This document shows positions 5,997-6,461 of a DNA stretch of 6,461 nucleotides, one piece after another; the first letter of the stretch is position 1, and every line of letters starts with the position of its first letter. The DNA is taken from contig CBDVAK010000206.1 of NCBI GenBank assembly GCA_965371945.1, positions 1 through 6,461 on the forward strand, given 5' to 3'. Below the pieces are notes generated by a model. That model had not been told where the DNA came from. It ran no database searches and saw only the letters and a program-made list of their open reading frames with translations. Position numbers and translations under genes: made by a program. The DNA is from CBDVAK01 sp965371945 (GTDB lineage: Bacteria; Pseudomonadota; Gammaproteobacteria; Competibacterales; JAHEDQ01).

Positions 5997-6344
5997 TTAG
6001 CCGCTTTCGTCTGCTTGCGTGGACTTGGCCTTGCTTGCGGCCGCCTCCATGGCCTGCTTGAGTTCACCGGACTGTGACATTTCCAGGGTAATGTCACAGC
6101 CACCGATCAACTCGCCATCGACATAGACCTGCGGGAATGTTGGCCAGTCGGCGAACTTCGGCAGGTTCTCGAAGACCTCGGGATCCTGCAGTATGTTGAC
6201 GTAGGCGAACTCTATACCGGTCGCGCTGAGTGCCTCGACCGCACGACTGGAGAAGCCGCACATGGGAAACTGCGGCGTTCCCTTCATGTAAATCAGGACC
6301 GGGTGACCTTCCACCTGTTGACGAATTCTTTCCAGCACTTCCAT
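5997..6344 (-). CDS. grxD: Monothiol glutaredoxin (Grx4/GrxD type)
   Basis: A CGFS-class glutaredoxin that binds a glutathione-ligated [2Fe-2S] cluster as a dimer or with BolA-type partners and takes part in Fe-S cluster delivery and iron homeostasis, in the cytoplasm. The product is 115 residues, the same as E. coli GrxD. It has K21 in MKGTP, the single active cysteine C29 in CGFS (29-32), WPTFPQ with the cis-proline (67-72), and the glutathione-binding GGCD (81-84). The ATG at 6344 has a GAGAGGT ribosome binding site at 6351-6357; a TTG at 6395 would add 17 unconserved residues and was rejected. The gene converges on rnt with 15 nt between and no evident terminator. An exact 10-bp inverted repeat lies in its coding sequence. 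Confidence 0.97.
   Translation of the reverse strand: MEVLERIRQQVEGHPVLIYMKGTPQFPMCGFSSRAVEALSATGIEFAYVNILQDPEVFENLPKFADWPTFPQVYVDGELIGGCDITLEMSQSGELKQAMEAAASKAKSTQADESG
6072..6099. repeat. Perfect 10-bp inverted repeat inside grxD
   Basis: CTGTGACATT (6072-6081) and AATGTCACAG (6090-6099) are exact reverse complements around an 8-nt centre. The repeat spans the codons for the CDITLEMSQ part of GrxD, including its GGCD glutathione-binding region. It contains TGTGA and TCACA half-sites, but these are 16 nt apart instead of the 6 of a CRP site. No U-run follows on either strand. Confidence 0.6.
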
Positions 6345-6461
6345 CTCGACACCTCTCACGAATGACTTCGACGCCGGACCTGCCGGCCCAAACAATTGTA
6401 TTGTACTGCCTGACGCCGCCGGGAAAAACGAGGAACACTTTACGGTTATACCCGCGTCAGG
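6345..6461 (-). promoter_or_regulatory. grxD upstream region with candidate -10 elements
   Basis: On the minus strand the only AT-rich patch holds two overlapping TACAAT hexamers (6405 to 6400 and 6400 to 6395), each 5 of 6 to a -10 box, preceded by a T-rich but poor -35 (TTTTTC, 6428 to 6423). A start near 6393 would give a leader of about 50 nt. The same patch contains the palindrome ACAATTGT at 6392-6399. No gene is visible between grxD and the right edge. Confidence 0.35.

Noticed and set aside
6073..6098. CRP binding site TGTGA...TCACA in grxD
   Set aside because: The half-sites are 16 nt apart instead of 6, and the site is inside a coding region far from a promoter.

Overview
The window is about 6.5 kb of GC-rich, gene-dense bacterial chromosome, most likely from a gammaproteobacterium. 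The E. coli-type dihydroorotase PyrC, an RNase T (a family largely confined to Gammaproteobacteria), a 115-residue GrxD-type monothiol glutaredoxin and an endonuclease III whose numbering matches E. coli Nth all point there. Genus and species cannot be read from the sequence. I see no rRNA, tRNA, CRISPR array, insertion sequence, attachment site or prophage gene.

Layout, left to right. nth (+, 36-677) encodes the DNA-repair enzyme endonuclease III. A 192-nt gap with a candidate sigma70-type promoter leads to a two-gene regulatory module (+): an ECF sigma factor (870-1439) overlapped by 14 nt with a single-pass RskA-type anti-sigma factor (1426-2148). Converging on it with only 8 nt between is a minus-strand pair, argG (2835-4049) followed by a cytoplasmic DsbA-fold oxidoreductase with a CSWC active site (2157-2798). 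argG and pyrC (4267-5355, +) diverge from a 217-nt intergenic region that carries overlapping promoter candidates, a 13-bp dyad, a stem-loop and a hairpin that would bury the argG ribosome binding site. rnt (RNase T, 5352-5981, +) overlaps the pyrC stop by 4 nt. grxD (5997-6344, -) converges on rnt with 15 nt between, and its upstream region runs off the right edge.

How the genes work together. argG (arginine synthesis) and pyrC (pyrimidine synthesis) lie on the two pathways that consume carbamoyl phosphate, and their promoter candidates share the same bases, so competition between them is a reasonable but untested idea. The sigma/anti-sigma pair is the only accessory-looking element. It has no evident target gene in the window and lacks the zinc/cysteine motif of redox-sensing anti-sigma factors. 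The DsbA-like protein and GrxD are thiol or Fe-S proteins but are not co-transcribed with the sigma module.

The coding content is conserved and mostly housekeeping, and I found no clear new multi-gene system. The observations most worth following are in the argG-pyrC intergenic region and the orphan-looking sigma/anti-sigma pair.
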